A stretch of 19,453 nt of DNA from an uncultured Lachnospiraceae bacterium (GTDB lineage: Bacteria > Bacillota > Clostridia > Lachnospirales > Lachnospiraceae), in assembly GCA_902489645.1 (NCBI GenBank), contig CABUAW010000046.1, forward strand, positions 1-19,453. Direction: 5' to 3'. Each line of letters begins with the position of its first letter. The first letter of the stretch is position 1. The position numbers were made by a program, and so were the translations under genes. Positions 1 through 6,897 of the stretch are shown here, piece after piece. The notes below the pieces were generated by a model. That model was given only the letters and a program-made list of their open reading frames with translations. It was not told the DNA's origin and did not search any database.

Positions 1-238
1 CCGTCTTTTCCACACGTCCGCCGGGAATCCGGGCCAGGCTCCGATGGAGGTAGCCTTTGACAGCCAAACGTTTTCCGGGCGTGATATCGCTTACCTCCAC
101 AGGCGCGTCATAGATTTGATAGGTTCTTGGATAATATTCCAGTAAATCTTCCACTGTGAAAATACCCAGTTTATTTAAATTTTTTTCGTTTTTGTCTCCG
201 ACGCCTTTCAGACTTCGGATAGAATCTGTGATTTTCAC
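1..238 (-). CDS. recG: ATP-dependent DNA helicase RecG, N-terminal fragment (cut by window edge)
   Basis: Only the first 79 codons are present; the rest lies beyond position 1. The fragment contains LKGVGDKNEKNLNKLGI and TVEDLLEYYPRTY, the N-terminal helix-hairpin-helix-like signature of RecG, followed by the start of the OB-type wedge domain (residues about 50 on). RecG is the branch-migration helicase that remodels stalled forks and Holliday junctions. The start is a GTG at 238-236, preceded by TGAGGTG (250-244) at five bases; no better upstream ATG is seen. It is the last gene of the yloU-fakA block, the same order as in Bacillus, but here a terminator (276-311) separates it from fakA, so it may depend on read-through or on its own promoter in the AT-rich 240-275 stretch. 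Identification rests on motifs over a short fragment. Confidence 0.88.
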   Translation of the reverse strand, partial: MKITDSIRSLKGVGDKNEKNLNKLGIFTVEDLLEYYPRTYQIYDAPVEVSDITPGKRLAVKGYLHRSLARIPGGRVEKT

Positions 239-275
239 TGCAGCACCTCAAAAAATTAATTTTTATTTAATCATT

Positions 276-311
276 TAAAAAGGGGAATACCGCCTTTCGG
301 AAGCATCCCCC
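276..311 (-). terminator. Rho-independent terminator after fakA
   Basis: Read on the minus strand, 311-299 pairs with 294-282 around a GAAA tetraloop (13 positions, one mismatch, several G-U pairs), followed by a T-run at 281-276. It lies between the fakA stop and the recG ribosome binding site. The GNRA loop and U-tract make a functional terminator or attenuator likely. Confidence 0.75.
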
Positions 312-325
312 TGTTATTATTTTAA

Positions 326-1993
326 TTATTCTACGGAAAGCACGTAGTAATAAATCGGCTGACCGCCGTTTTGAACTTCCACATCCACATCCGGATATTT
401 TTCTTCAAGCTGGCCGGCCAATTCCTCCGCATCTTCACCGGAAACATCTTCACCGTAGTAAATGCTGATTAATTCGGAATCTTCATCCACCAAAGCGTCA
501 ATCAAGTCCAGCGTCGCCGAATCAATGGACTCCGCCACAGAAAGTATACCCGAATCGCCGATACCCATAATATCGCCTTCGGTAATCGTCTTATCTTCAA
601 TCACCGTATCTCTGACGGCATAGGTTACCTGACCGGATTTTACCCGTTCCATCTCCTGAATCATGTGTTCGGCATTGGCCTGGGCGCTTTCCCCGTCGAT
701 ATAATTGACAACCGCCGTGATTCCCTGAGGTACGGTCTTTGAAGGAATGACAATCAGTGTTTTATCTTCAACCAAAGATTTGGCCTGCTCTGCCGCAAGG
801 ATGATATTTTTATTATTTGGCAATACATAAATCGTATCCGCATTGACTTTATCGACGGCGTTCATGATGTCCTCCGTGCTTGGATTCATCGTCTGTCCGC
901 CTTCAATAATATAGTCCACGCCAAGGCCCCTGAAAATTTCATTCATGCCCTCGCCGATGGATACGGCAATAAAGCCGACTTCTTTTCGCGGCCTGGCAGC
1001 GGCTTCTTCGGCCGCTTTTTGTTCGGCTGCCTTCCGCTCCGCATCTTTGATGACCTTTTCATTGTGTTCTTCACGCATATTATCAATCTTCATACTGGTC
1101 AGAGAGCCATAGGACAAGCCTTTCTGAATCGCCAGACCAGGGTCATTGGTATGTACGTGAACCTTAACGATATCTTCGTCATTGACACATACAATACTGT
1201 CGCCGATGGAGGACAGGAATGTTTTAAATTCATGTTCCGTTTCCTGTGTATATGGTTTTTCCAACATAACGATAAATTCGGTACAGTAACCGAACTTGAT
1301 ATCCGCCGTATCAATATCGCTGTCCGGGATGATAACCTTGGCGGCCGGTTTAAAATCTGCGGTCATCTCCACTTCTTTGCCAAGGAAGCCGTCGTAAGCG
1401 CCTTTCAGCACCTCCATCAGCCCCTGACCACCGGAATCCACAACACCGGCCTGTTTTAATACGGGAAGCATCTCCGGCGTCTGGCTGAGTACATAATCGC
1501 CATATTCCAAAACCCGGGCAATGCCCTCGGTTAAATCGTCCGTCTCCTCAAACACTTCCAGAGCCTTTGTCGACATTCCTTTGGCTACGGTCAGAATCGT
1601 TCCCTCTTTTGGCTTCATAACGGCCTTATAGGCAGTTTCAGCCGCACGTTCCAATGCGGAGGCAAGAACCTGTGCATCGATAATTTCCACTTCTTTTATT
1701 TCTTTTGAAAAACCTCTGAAAAGCTGGGAAAGGATAACGCCCGAATTACCTCTGGCGCCTCTTAAAGCCCCCTGCGAAATCGCTTTTGCAAGATTTTCCA
1801 TCGTCGGTGTTTCAATGGCCTGAACCTCTCTGGCCGCCGACATAATCGTCATCGTCATATTTGTTCCCGTATCGCCGTCCGGGACAGGAAATACATTTAA
1901 TTCATTAATCCATTCTTTTTTTGAATCTAAGCGCTGCGCTCCTGATAAGAACATTTTTTTCAGCATGTTCGCATCAATCGTATTCATAACCAC
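326..1993 (-). CDS. fakA: FakA/YloV-type fatty acid kinase subunit (DAK2 domain protein)
   Basis: The protein is about 555 aa and matches the Firmicutes FakA/YloV architecture: an N-terminal DAK2 ATP-binding domain (about residues 10-205) and a C-terminal domain (about 335-555) resembling the DegV/FakB fold. NVFPVPDGDTGTN (33-45) carries the aspartates that bind Mg-ATP in dihydroxyacetone kinases; GARGNSGVILSQ follows at 79-90. In the family, FakA phosphorylates fatty acids presented by a DegV/FakB partner, feeding exogenous fatty acids to phospholipid synthesis in the cytoplasm; no fakB is in this window. The longest frame begins at a TTG (2020) overlapping the upstream gene, but the AAGGAGG at 2008-2002 lies inside it. 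That site is eight bases before a GTG at 1993 and fourteen before an ATG at 1987, so one of these is the true start. Co-transcribed with yloU, 19 bases upstream. Confidence 0.92.
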   Translation of the reverse strand: MVMNTIDANMLKKMFLSGAQRLDSKKEWINELNVFPVPDGDTGTNMTMTIMSAAREVQAIETPTMENLAKAISQGALRGARGNSGVILSQLFRGFSKEIKEVEIIDAQVLASALERAAETAYKAVMKPKEGTILTVAKGMSTKALEVFEETDDLTEGIARVLEYGDYVLSQTPEMLPVLKQAGVVDSGGQGLMEVLKGAYDGFLGKEVEMTADFKPAAKVIIPDSDIDTADIKFGYCTEFIVMLEKPYTQETEHEFKTFLSSIGDSIVCVNDEDIVKVHVHTNDPGLAIQKGLSYGSLTSMKIDNMREEHNEKVIKDAERKAAEQKAAEEAAARPRKEVGFIAVSIGEGMNEIFRGLGVDYIIEGGQTMNPSTEDIMNAVDKVNADTIYVLPNNKNIILAAEQAKSLVEDKTLIVIPSKTVPQGITAVVNYIDGESAQANAEHMIQEMERVKSGQVTYAVRDTVIEDKTITEGDIMGIGDSGILSVAESIDSATLDLIDALVDEDSELISIYYGEDVSGEDAEELAGQLEEKYPDVDVEVQNGGQPIYYYVLSVE

Positions 1994-2012
1994 CGTTGGT
2001 TCCTCCTTAATG

Positions 2013-2372
2013 TCAATCAATTACTCGGACGCCTTCGACAAAAATGTCAATCCGGCCAACTTCCATTCCAGTAAACTGCTCTACTTTGTATTTCACATTA
2101 TTCATTAAGTTATCAGCAACGGTTGCAATACTTACGCCGTAAGCAATAATCACATGGAAACGGATATTAATCTGATTATCATCATCGATGGTCACTTCTA
2201 CGCCCTTTGTCAGGCTTTCCCGTTTAAGAAGTCTGGTAAGACCATCTTTCATGCTAATCATTCCCATGCCAACGATACCAAAACATTCGATGGCTGTCAA
2301 GCCAGCATATCTGGAAATAACATCTAAATCGATGGCAACGGTGCCACCCTCTTTATTTAAGTGCCCTTTCAT
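2013..2372 (-). CDS. yloU: Asp23/Gls24 family protein (YloU-like)
   Basis: This 119-aa protein belongs to the Asp23/Gls24 (DUF322) envelope stress family. Visible features are the N-terminal GTVAIDLDVISRYAGLTA segment, the glycine-rich turn ECFGIVGMG, and the C-terminal stretch in which IAYGVSIATVADNLMNNVKY leads to IDIFVEGVRVID. These are typical of YloU, a small cytosolic or membrane-associated protein whose exact role is unsettled. A longer frame starts at 2399, but GGAGG at 2385-2381 lies eight bases before the ATG at 2372, which yields the normal family start MKGHLNKEGG. It is the first gene of the yloU-fakA unit and diverges from rpmB, as in Bacillus, where the same neighbours are found. 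The TATAAT at 2412-2407 probably drives it. Confidence 0.93.
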   Translation of the reverse strand: MKGHLNKEGGTVAIDLDVISRYAGLTAIECFGIVGMGMISMKDGLTRLLKRESLTKGVEVTIDDDNQINIRFHVIIAYGVSIATVADNLMNNVKYKVEQFTGMEVGRIDIFVEGVRVID

Positions 2373-2406
2373 AACGAGAACCTCCAATTCTATATTCATA
2401 TTTAAT

Positions 2407-2412
2407 ATTATA
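2407..2412 (-). promoter_or_regulatory. Candidate sigma-A -10 element for yloU-fakA
   Basis: The minus strand reads TATAAT at 2412-2407, about 35 bases before the yloU ATG. The best -35 at 17-base spacing (TTTTCT) matches only about half of the consensus, so this is a fair but not strong promoter call. Confidence 0.5.
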
Positions 2413-2467
2413 ACCGTTTTCCATAAAAAAGAAAATATTTATTTTGACATTATTTATAAATCTTTAC

Positions 2468-2496
2468 TTGCATTTGTAGAAAATATCTGATAGAAT
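2468..2496 (+). promoter_or_regulatory. Extended -10 promoter for rpmB
   Basis: TAGAAT at 2491-2496 is preceded by TG at 2488-2489, giving an extended -10. A weak -35 (TTGCAT, 2468-2473) lies 17 bases upstream. The start of transcription would fall near 2503, leaving a leader of roughly 48 bases before rpmB. Confidence 0.65.
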
Positions 2497-2550
2497 TGAT
2501 TTGTTGTAAACCTGTAGGGTTAATATCATCTTTTAAGGAGGTGGCAGGCG

Positions 2551-2736
2551 ATGGCAAAATGTGCAGTTTGTGAAAAAGCAGCACACTTTGGAATCAAAGT
2601 GTCTCATTCACATAGAAGAAGCAATAAAATGTGGAAATCTAACATTAAGAGAGTTAAAGTAAACGATAACGGAACACCAAAGAAGATTTACGTATGTACT
2701 TCCTGTTTACGGTCCGGTGCCGTTGAAAGAGCTTAA
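2551..2736 (+). CDS. rpmB: 50S ribosomal protein L28
   Basis: The 61-aa product is ribosomal protein L28 of the large subunit. It contains CAVCEKAAHFGIKVSHSHRR near the start and YVCTSCLRSGAVERA at the end. Cysteines 4, 7, 49 and 52 form two CxxC pairs, so this is the zinc-binding (C+) version rather than the cysteine-free paralogue that some bacteria make under zinc limitation. An AAGGAGG site lies nine bases before the ATG. It is a single-gene unit with its own promoter and terminator, divergent from yloU, the same arrangement as in Bacillus. Confidence 0.98.
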   Translation: MAKCAVCEKAAHFGIKVSHSHRRSNKMWKSNIKRVKVNDNGTPKKIYVCTSCLRSGAVERA

Positions 2737-2749
2737 TTGTAAGAGATTT

Positions 2750-2780
2750 AAAGGCAGCAAGATTTGCTGCCTTTTTTCTT
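2750..2780 (+). terminator. Rho-independent terminator of rpmB
   Basis: AAAGGCAGCAA (2750-2760) pairs perfectly with TTGCTGCCTTT (2764-2774) around a three-base loop and runs into TTTTTTCTTTT. It also lies just past the stop of the convergent FHA gene, but its minus-strand side lacks a good T-run, so it is mainly a plus-strand terminator. Confidence 0.92.
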
Positions 2781-2783
2781 TTC

Positions 2784-4013
2784 TTAAATCTTAAATATAA
2801 ATTCTTCATTTCCAAGGAGAATTCTGTCTCCGGCTGTCAGGATTTTTTCCTGTCCCTCCGGCAGGACAATCCCGTTGACAAAGGTATGGTTTGTCGAACC
2901 GTTGTCCTGAATGGTATATTCCCCATCGAACTGGCGGATTATCGCATGGACACGGCTGACCGCCGGGTTATCGCTGATACGGATATCATTGTCCGCCGCT
3001 TTGCCAATGCGGATTTCCACTTCCTCTAAAGGATAGGACGTCTGATTTATGCGCCGCAGAAGTATACCTGTTTTCCAATCCTTCCTGGAAATAACCGGTT
3101 CAGGTATTTCCATCTTTTCTGCCGTAATTTCAGGATTTTCAATTTCAGGAATTTCCGGTTCGGCTTCGATTGTCCGGACCTCCTCTTCCTCGTCCTTTAA
3201 TTCAAATTTCAGAGTATTTACGCTTTCAGCCGCAGGGATGCTTTCGAGTACGGACCTCAAATCGCCCAGTCCGTCATCGATATCCTCTTCTTCCTGCAAA
3301 GGAAGGGAATCCACAGCCGGAGAAGCCGGCAAAATGGCCTGCAGCGCTTCCTCTTCCGTTTCGCTGTTCGTCTCTTTTTCCACGTTGGCCGGTATCTTCA
3401 TTTCAAAGTCCGGTTCCGGTTCTGTCTCCGGTGTCCTGGCTGCCTCAACGTCCGGTTCTTCGTCCAATTCTTCCTGAGTCTGCAAAAAATCATAAAAGTC
3501 TCTATATGAAAACTGGCGGTTCCGGCTAATATAACGAATTGTATTACCGAGCCATGTCATATCATCCATTTCACTGTAAACGACATTCACAAGCATTTCT
3601 TTCAGGAACAGCCGTAAAGGCCGTGCAGGCATGATACCTTCCTTCGCGGGAATATAGATACAGGATACCTCCCTGCTTTCTTCATTATAAAAAATGCTGT
3701 TGATACCAAGAAGGATATGGTTTGTATTCAGCCCGTATCTTTCCGCCTCCATATATACTTTTGTCAGGGATTTCAAAAAGGTAATGGCTTCCGCCGATGT
3801 CACGACGCGGGACAAAAACTGCTTTAAGGTTATTCTGTTTCCATAACCATAATATAATGTAAAGGCTTTGCCGTTTTCGAATTCACATTTCAAAAAGGAC
3901 GGGCTGTCCAAATCCAAATAATTTTTGAAATCTTCCCGGTCAATGTCGCTGATGGGTTCAACAACGATATATGCCTCATTGTTATCATTAAAATTTATCT
4001 TAGATACACTCAT
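2784..4013 (-). CDS. FHA domain protein with N-terminal DUF6382-like domain
   Basis: The 409-aa protein has three parts. Residues 1 to about 185 are a folded N-terminal region resembling the DUF6382 domain that clostridial FHA proteins carry. Residues about 185-315 form a very acidic, glutamate- and proline-rich linker of low complexity. Residues about 320-409 are an FHA phosphothreonine-binding domain: RIGKAADNDIRI, then VSRVHAII with the conserved Ser and His, then DNGSTNHTFVNG, and a final GDRILLGNEEFIF strand. There is no signal peptide or membrane segment, so it should act in the cytoplasm, probably docking on a threonine-phosphorylated partner; no Ser/Thr kinase gene is seen here. It is the last gene of the gerW cluster, 30 bases after a small membrane-protein gene. 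The start ATG (4013) has a modest AAGGTGA site. The FHA call is firm; the N-terminal name is from memory of the family. Confidence 0.9.
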   Translation of the reverse strand: MSVSKINFNDNNEAYIVVEPISDIDREDFKNYLDLDSPSFLKCEFENGKAFTLYYGYGNRITLKQFLSRVVTSAEAITFLKSLTKVYMEAERYGLNTNHILLGINSIFYNEESREVSCIYIPAKEGIMPARPLRLFLKEMLVNVVYSEMDDMTWLGNTIRYISRNRQFSYRDFYDFLQTQEELDEEPDVEAARTPETEPEPDFEMKIPANVEKETNSETEEEALQAILPASPAVDSLPLQEEEDIDDGLGDLRSVLESIPAAESVNTLKFELKDEEEEVRTIEAEPEIPEIENPEITAEKMEIPEPVISRKDWKTGILLRRINQTSYPLEEVEIRIGKAADNDIRISDNPAVSRVHAIIRQFDGEYTIQDNGSTNHTFVNGIVLPEGQEKILTAGDRILLGNEEFIFKI

Positions 4014-4043
4014 ACGCTCACCTTGTCTTTTGCCTTATTTTAT

Positions 4044-4184
4044 TTATTTGCAGCAGAAGAAATTATAACTCAAAACCAGACAAAATAAAATGAGACAGAT
4101 ACTTAAGAGGGCTGAATCAATAAACATCATAATCGTCATACCGACAGCTATCCAGAACATTATAAACCCTATAATGCGTTTCAT
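4044..4184 (-). CDS. Small two-helix membrane protein (46 aa)
   Basis: This short frame encodes 46 residues starting MKRIIGFIMFWIAVGMTI and ending SYNFFCCK. It is almost wholly hydrophobic: a first helix at about 4-21, a short polar turn with an aspartate (IDSALL), and a second helix at about 25-43, with a positively charged N-terminus. A GGAG at 4196-4193 lies eight bases before the ATG, and the frame fits exactly between gerW (58 bases upstream) and the FHA gene (30 bases downstream), all on the same strand. The spacing and ribosome binding site argue that it is a real gene in the operon. I do not recognise a family. It may anchor or modulate one of its neighbours, but this is a guess. Confidence 0.7.
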   Translation of the reverse strand: MKRIIGFIMFWIAVGMTIMMFIDSALLSICLILFCLVLSYNFFCCK

Positions 4185-4241
4185 AAGCATCGCTCCATAT
4201 TTTTGGTCTTTATATTTTATGCTCCCGATGCAGAAAAAGTG

Positions 4242-4640
4242 CTAATTATCTTCCACAATTGTCTGAACCTGCTCTGCGACCTTTGCGTCATCCATCGGAT
4301 CGCCCTTTGCAAAACGGTTCATAATATCCGGCACCATATCAATCAGCTTCATAAACGGCGACTGATGACTCTCTACCGGGATAACCCTTACCACGTCCCC
4401 ACGAATGACTAAAACCGCACACGGGTCCATGCTGCAGCCCACGCCTCCGCCGGAAGCGTCTTTTTTCTTTGATTCCGCAGACGTCGAACCGGCGCCCATG
4501 CCAAAGCTGACATCGACCAGCGGAATAATGATAGTGTCGTTTACAGTGATTGGCTCGCCAACCACAGACTTTGTTGAAAGAATACCGTTCATTCCGTCAA
4601 ATAATGACTGAACGGATGTGCTGAATGTATTTACTGCCAT
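4242..4640 (-). CDS. gerW: GerW family sporulation/germination protein (YtfJ-like)
   Basis: The 132-aa protein matches the GerW/YtfJ family: KSVVGEPITVNDTIIIPLVDVSFG (about 24-47), a glycine/serine-rich middle, GGGVGCSMDPCAVLVI (64-79), and a C-terminal amphipathic helix ending the protein. In Bacillus, YtfJ is made in the forespore and is needed for normal L-alanine-triggered germination. An AAGGAGG site lies seven bases before the ATG. Its first ten bases overlap the end of the ytfI frame, so the two are probably translationally coupled, and this ytfI-gerW pairing is conserved with Bacillus. Cysteines 69 and 74 are of unknown role. Confidence 0.93.
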   Translation of the reverse strand: MAVNTFSTSVQSLFDGMNGILSTKSVVGEPITVNDTIIIPLVDVSFGMGAGSTSAESKKKDASGGGVGCSMDPCAVLVIRGDVVRVIPVESHQSPFMKLIDMVPDIMNRFAKGDPMDDAKVAEQVQTIVEDN

Positions 4641-5617
4641 AAGGTTTCCTCCTTGCCTTTATAATGCTTTATATATTTCAATAATTTTCTTAAATCCTTA
4701 TTTAAAAGCCCTCTCAGACCCCAATAAAGGAAAATATACAGTTGAATGGAACCCCGAATATCAATATTGCCGTCCAGGGCCGTTTCTTCAAAGTCCGGAT
4801 ATAATTTCAGTGAATCTCCGTACCAGGCATAGAATACGCTGGCGTAGCCAAGAATCCGCCCCGTATCCGAAGGCTTATCAAAGCCAAAATGAATATTTCC
4901 CGAAAGCTTTTTGGGACGCAGATGCCGCAGAACAGACATAAGCGCCTTTTTCGCAAAGGCGATACTTCCCTGGGTGAAACCGGCGTTCCAAAACCGTTCC
5001 AGGAGTTCCTTTTTGCGGGCTATTCTCTCATATTGCTTTTCTATAGAAGAAATCTTTTGTGAAAGACGTTCAAAGACTTTTGAAAGACGCTCTCCAAAAC
5101 CGGTTTTTTGTGCTTTTTTCTGTGCGGCCGCCCCGCCCGGAGCATCAGAAATCTTCGGCTCTTTTGGAATCGTTGATTTGGCAGAAATCTCTGTGTCCGG
5201 CAAAATCTCCGCCTCTGCCGAAAGAGGCTTGTCCGGTGCGTTTTTGGCATCCGGTATATCTTCCGATATTTCTAAGGCTTTATCCAGCTCCGTTTCAAAA
5301 ATATCTTCCATATTTTCCGCAGTCTCTTCGGCCTGCTTTGACACTTTGTCCGCATCCTCGCCCACACTGAAAATGCGAAACCACAGCACGGACGCCCTGG
5401 CGCAGAGCTTTTTGTCTTTAAAACGCCCCCGAACCTTCACGGCCCCAAACAGCCATGAAAGCTTTCCCGCAGCTTCCGGCGCTCCATCATAGGCAGCCGA
5501 AAGTTCATACCGGAAGGGTACAAAAAGGGCAACCAGCAATGCGGCCAAAATCAACGCAAGAATTCCAAGGATTATGCATCCAAGTATTTTTAAAATCAAT
5601 AGAATGATATGTATCAC
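4631..5617 (-). CDS. ytfI: DUF2953 membrane protein, YtfI-like, with an inserted charged linker
   Basis: The 328-aa protein begins with a long hydrophobic helix (about residues 4-33), followed by a beta-rich start (VPFRYELSAAYDG). Next comes a charged, low-complexity region (about 85-175) rich in Glu, Lys, Pro and Ala, and a basic helix that may form a coiled coil (about 175-208). The DUF2953 segment (about 215-310) includes HFGFDKPSDTGRILGYA and LYPDFEETALDG. Bacillus YtfI is clearly shorter, and the extra length here is mostly the linker. It is expected to be membrane-anchored. The start is a GTG with GAGGTG five bases upstream; that site overlaps the stop of the preceding gene. It overlaps gerW by ten bases. 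Its function is unknown beyond the link to gerW. Confidence 0.85.
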   Translation of the reverse strand: MIHIILLILKILGCIILGILALILAALLVALFVPFRYELSAAYDGAPEAAGKLSWLFGAVKVRGRFKDKKLCARASVLWFRIFSVGEDADKVSKQAEETAENMEDIFETELDKALEISEDIPDAKNAPDKPLSAEAEILPDTEISAKSTIPKEPKISDAPGGAAAQKKAQKTGFGERLSKVFERLSQKISSIEKQYERIARKKELLERFWNAGFTQGSIAFAKKALMSVLRHLRPKKLSGNIHFGFDKPSDTGRILGYASVFYAWYGDSLKLYPDFEETALDGNIDIRGSIQLYIFLYWGLRGLLNKDLRKLLKYIKHYKGKEETLWQ

Positions 5618-5627
5618 ATCAACACCT

Positions 5628-5939
5628 CTATACTGTAATACCTAAATAGCTTCGAAGGTCAAAGCCATGGGTATGAATATACACATCCTCAATAATATCC
5701 CTGACCACATCAAATGCTTCTGACTTATCGGAAGCCAGTCCCACAATGTAAATTCCGTCCGTATTCATTTCCGGAGTTCTCAAAAACTGGCTCGGATAAA
5801 TATCCAGGAGATTTTCCGGAGAATTCGACAGGGAAATACAATAATATCCCTTTGATTTTTTACCGAAGGTAATCTGAAAACGGAGCCATTTTTCCTGTTT
5901 AATGGATTCCCCTAAATAAAGCTTTTTATACCACTTCAT
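5628..5939 (-). CDS. Conserved-looking protein of unknown function (103 aa)
   Basis: This is a 103-aa soluble, mixed alpha/beta protein with no signal peptide, membrane helix or cysteines. Notable segments are KWLRFQITFGKKSKGYYCISLS near the N-terminus (one cysteine in YYCIS) and DGIYIVGLASDKSEAFDVV, then a C-terminal DVYIHTHGFDLRSYLGI. AGGTGG lies a few bases before the ATG. It sits 14 bases after the rhomboid-like gene and its stop overlaps the ytfI ribosome binding site, so it is tightly embedded in the gerW operon. I do not recognise the family. The context suggests a role in the same spore-related or membrane process, which is inference only. Confidence 0.8.
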   Translation of the reverse strand: MKWYKKLYLGESIKQEKWLRFQITFGKKSKGYYCISLSNSPENLLDIYPSQFLRTPEMNTDGIYIVGLASDKSEAFDVVRDIIEDVYIHTHGFDLRSYLGITV

Positions 5940-5953
5940 AAAACCACCTGAAA

Positions 5954-6766
5954 TTATTTAACATGTTGATGGGTAAATAAATGCTCCTGACAATATTCAT
6001 AATTGCCATTACATCTGGAACAATAACGAAATTTCAATGTCTCGTCGTCCGCCTCCGTGCGTCCGCAGACGGCGCATTTATGATGGGCTGCAGACGTCTT
6101 CGCCTGTTTCACCGCCTTCGTGTAGGTCATCTTCCGGTGAACCTGCTTTGGCGAATATCCCTTCCGGCGAATAATGGACGAGAAAAAGAGAATAAAATTC
6201 AATAAAGATACAATAATTGCGATTCTTGTTCCCCAGTTGCCGACAACAAGACTGTAGCCGTACAGAACCATATCGATATAGGCCAGCCACTTCATCTTAA
6301 TCGGAATAATAAACATAAATAATACCTGCATATCCGGGTACTCGAAAGCAAAAGCGAGGAACAGCGATGCATTAATATACGTCGTATCCAGGTAATAAAC
6401 TCTTCCGGTAATCAGATAAATGATAATCGCCGCAAGTACGGTTCCGATAACTCCGGTAAAATAATAGACATTAAACCGGAAACTGCCCCATGTCCGTTCC
6501 AGCACACTGCCAATCATATAATAAAAATACAGGGCAATGAGTAAAAATAACGGATTGTCCGACGGGGCCTGGAGTAAAAAAGTAAAAATCCGCCACACCT
6601 GTCCATGAAGAATCCGGCTTGCATCCAGCATAAAATAAGCTTCATAAACCCCCGGTGTCGCTATGCGCAGCAGCCATCCAACGACATAGATGATGATAAT
6701 ATACCGCATCAGATTTGGAATGGCAAATTTGCCAAATTTACGTTCTAACTTATCTAATAATGACAT
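5954..6766 (-). CDS. Rhomboid-like membrane protein with C-terminal zinc-ribbon-like tail
   Basis: The 270-aa protein has about six hydrophobic segments (roughly 20-36, 72-90, 100-120, 131-157, 162-176, 180-197) and a hydrophilic tail. Rhomboid-like signatures are GQVWRIFTF (55-63) in the first loop and GSVLERTWGSFRF (86-98) across helices two and three. The segment INASLFLAFAF (131-141) aligns by eye with the GxSG helix of rhomboid proteases: Ser134 remains but both glycines are changed. The helix GNWGTRIAIIVSLLNF (176-191), where the catalytic histidine should lie, has none, so the protein is probably not a protease. The tail has CAVC (231-234), CSRC (249-252), Cys259 and nearby histidines, a likely zinc site on the cytoplasmic side. 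AGAGGG lies six bases before the ATG. It heads the six-gene gerW cluster. Confidence 0.82.
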   Translation of the reverse strand: MSLLDKLERKFGKFAIPNLMRYIIIIYVVGWLLRIATPGVYEAYFMLDASRILHGQVWRIFTFLLQAPSDNPLFLLIALYFYYMIGSVLERTWGSFRFNVYYFTGVIGTVLAAIIIYLITGRVYYLDTTYINASLFLAFAFEYPDMQVLFMFIIPIKMKWLAYIDMVLYGYSLVVGNWGTRIAIIVSLLNFILFFSSIIRRKGYSPKQVHRKMTYTKAVKQAKTSAAHHKCAVCGRTEADDETLKFRYCSRCNGNYEYCQEHLFTHQHVK

Positions 6767-6789
6767 ATAAAACCCTCTCTGTGAATATT

Positions 6790-6820
6790 AAAGGGGCTGC
6801 CGCATAAAAGCTGCCCCTTT
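6790..6820 (-). promoter_or_regulatory. Leader hairpin ahead of the rhomboid-like gene
   Basis: AAAGGGGC and GCCCCTTT (6790-6797 and 6813-6820) form a perfect 8-bp stem with a 15-base loop. It lies inside the leader of the transcript from the 6869-6897 promoter, ending 12 bases before the ribosome binding site. Read on the minus strand it is followed by only TTTAATATT, so it is at best a weak terminator or attenuator; the plus side has a better T-run but no gene upstream. It may also mark the end of LysM-gene transcripts. Confidence 0.5.
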
Positions 6821-6868
6821 TTGTTTGCGAATATTGCCAGTTTATTTCCATGTTTTGCAATTAGTTTT

Positions 6869-6897
6869 ATTATAGTAAAACCCTTGTTTTTTGTCAA
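6869..6897 (-). promoter_or_regulatory. Consensus sigma-A promoter for the gerW gene cluster
   Basis: On the minus strand TTGACA (6897-6892) and TATAAT (6874-6869) are both perfect and 17 bases apart. Transcription should start near 6862, giving a leader of about 95 bases before the rhomboid-like gene. An imperfect inverted repeat (GTCA-A-CCG against CGG-TGAC, 6893-6900 and 6911-6917) overlaps the -35 and could be an operator. Confidence 0.88.

Noticed and set aside
1019..1459. 146-aa plus-strand open frame
   Set aside because: It lies wholly opposite the well-supported fakA gene, has no ribosome binding site and resembles no family.
3049..3529. Serine-rich plus-strand frames of 119-142 aa
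   Set aside because: They are the reverse strand of the acidic linker of the FHA gene; the serine bias is a by-product of glutamate codons on the other strand.
4911..5492. 193-aa plus-strand frame
   Set aside because: It is antisense to ytfI and its low-complexity linker, with no start signal.
6790..6825. Plus-strand terminator
   Set aside because: The hairpin and T-run look good on the plus strand, but no plus-strand gene lies upstream; it was listed instead as a leader hairpin.
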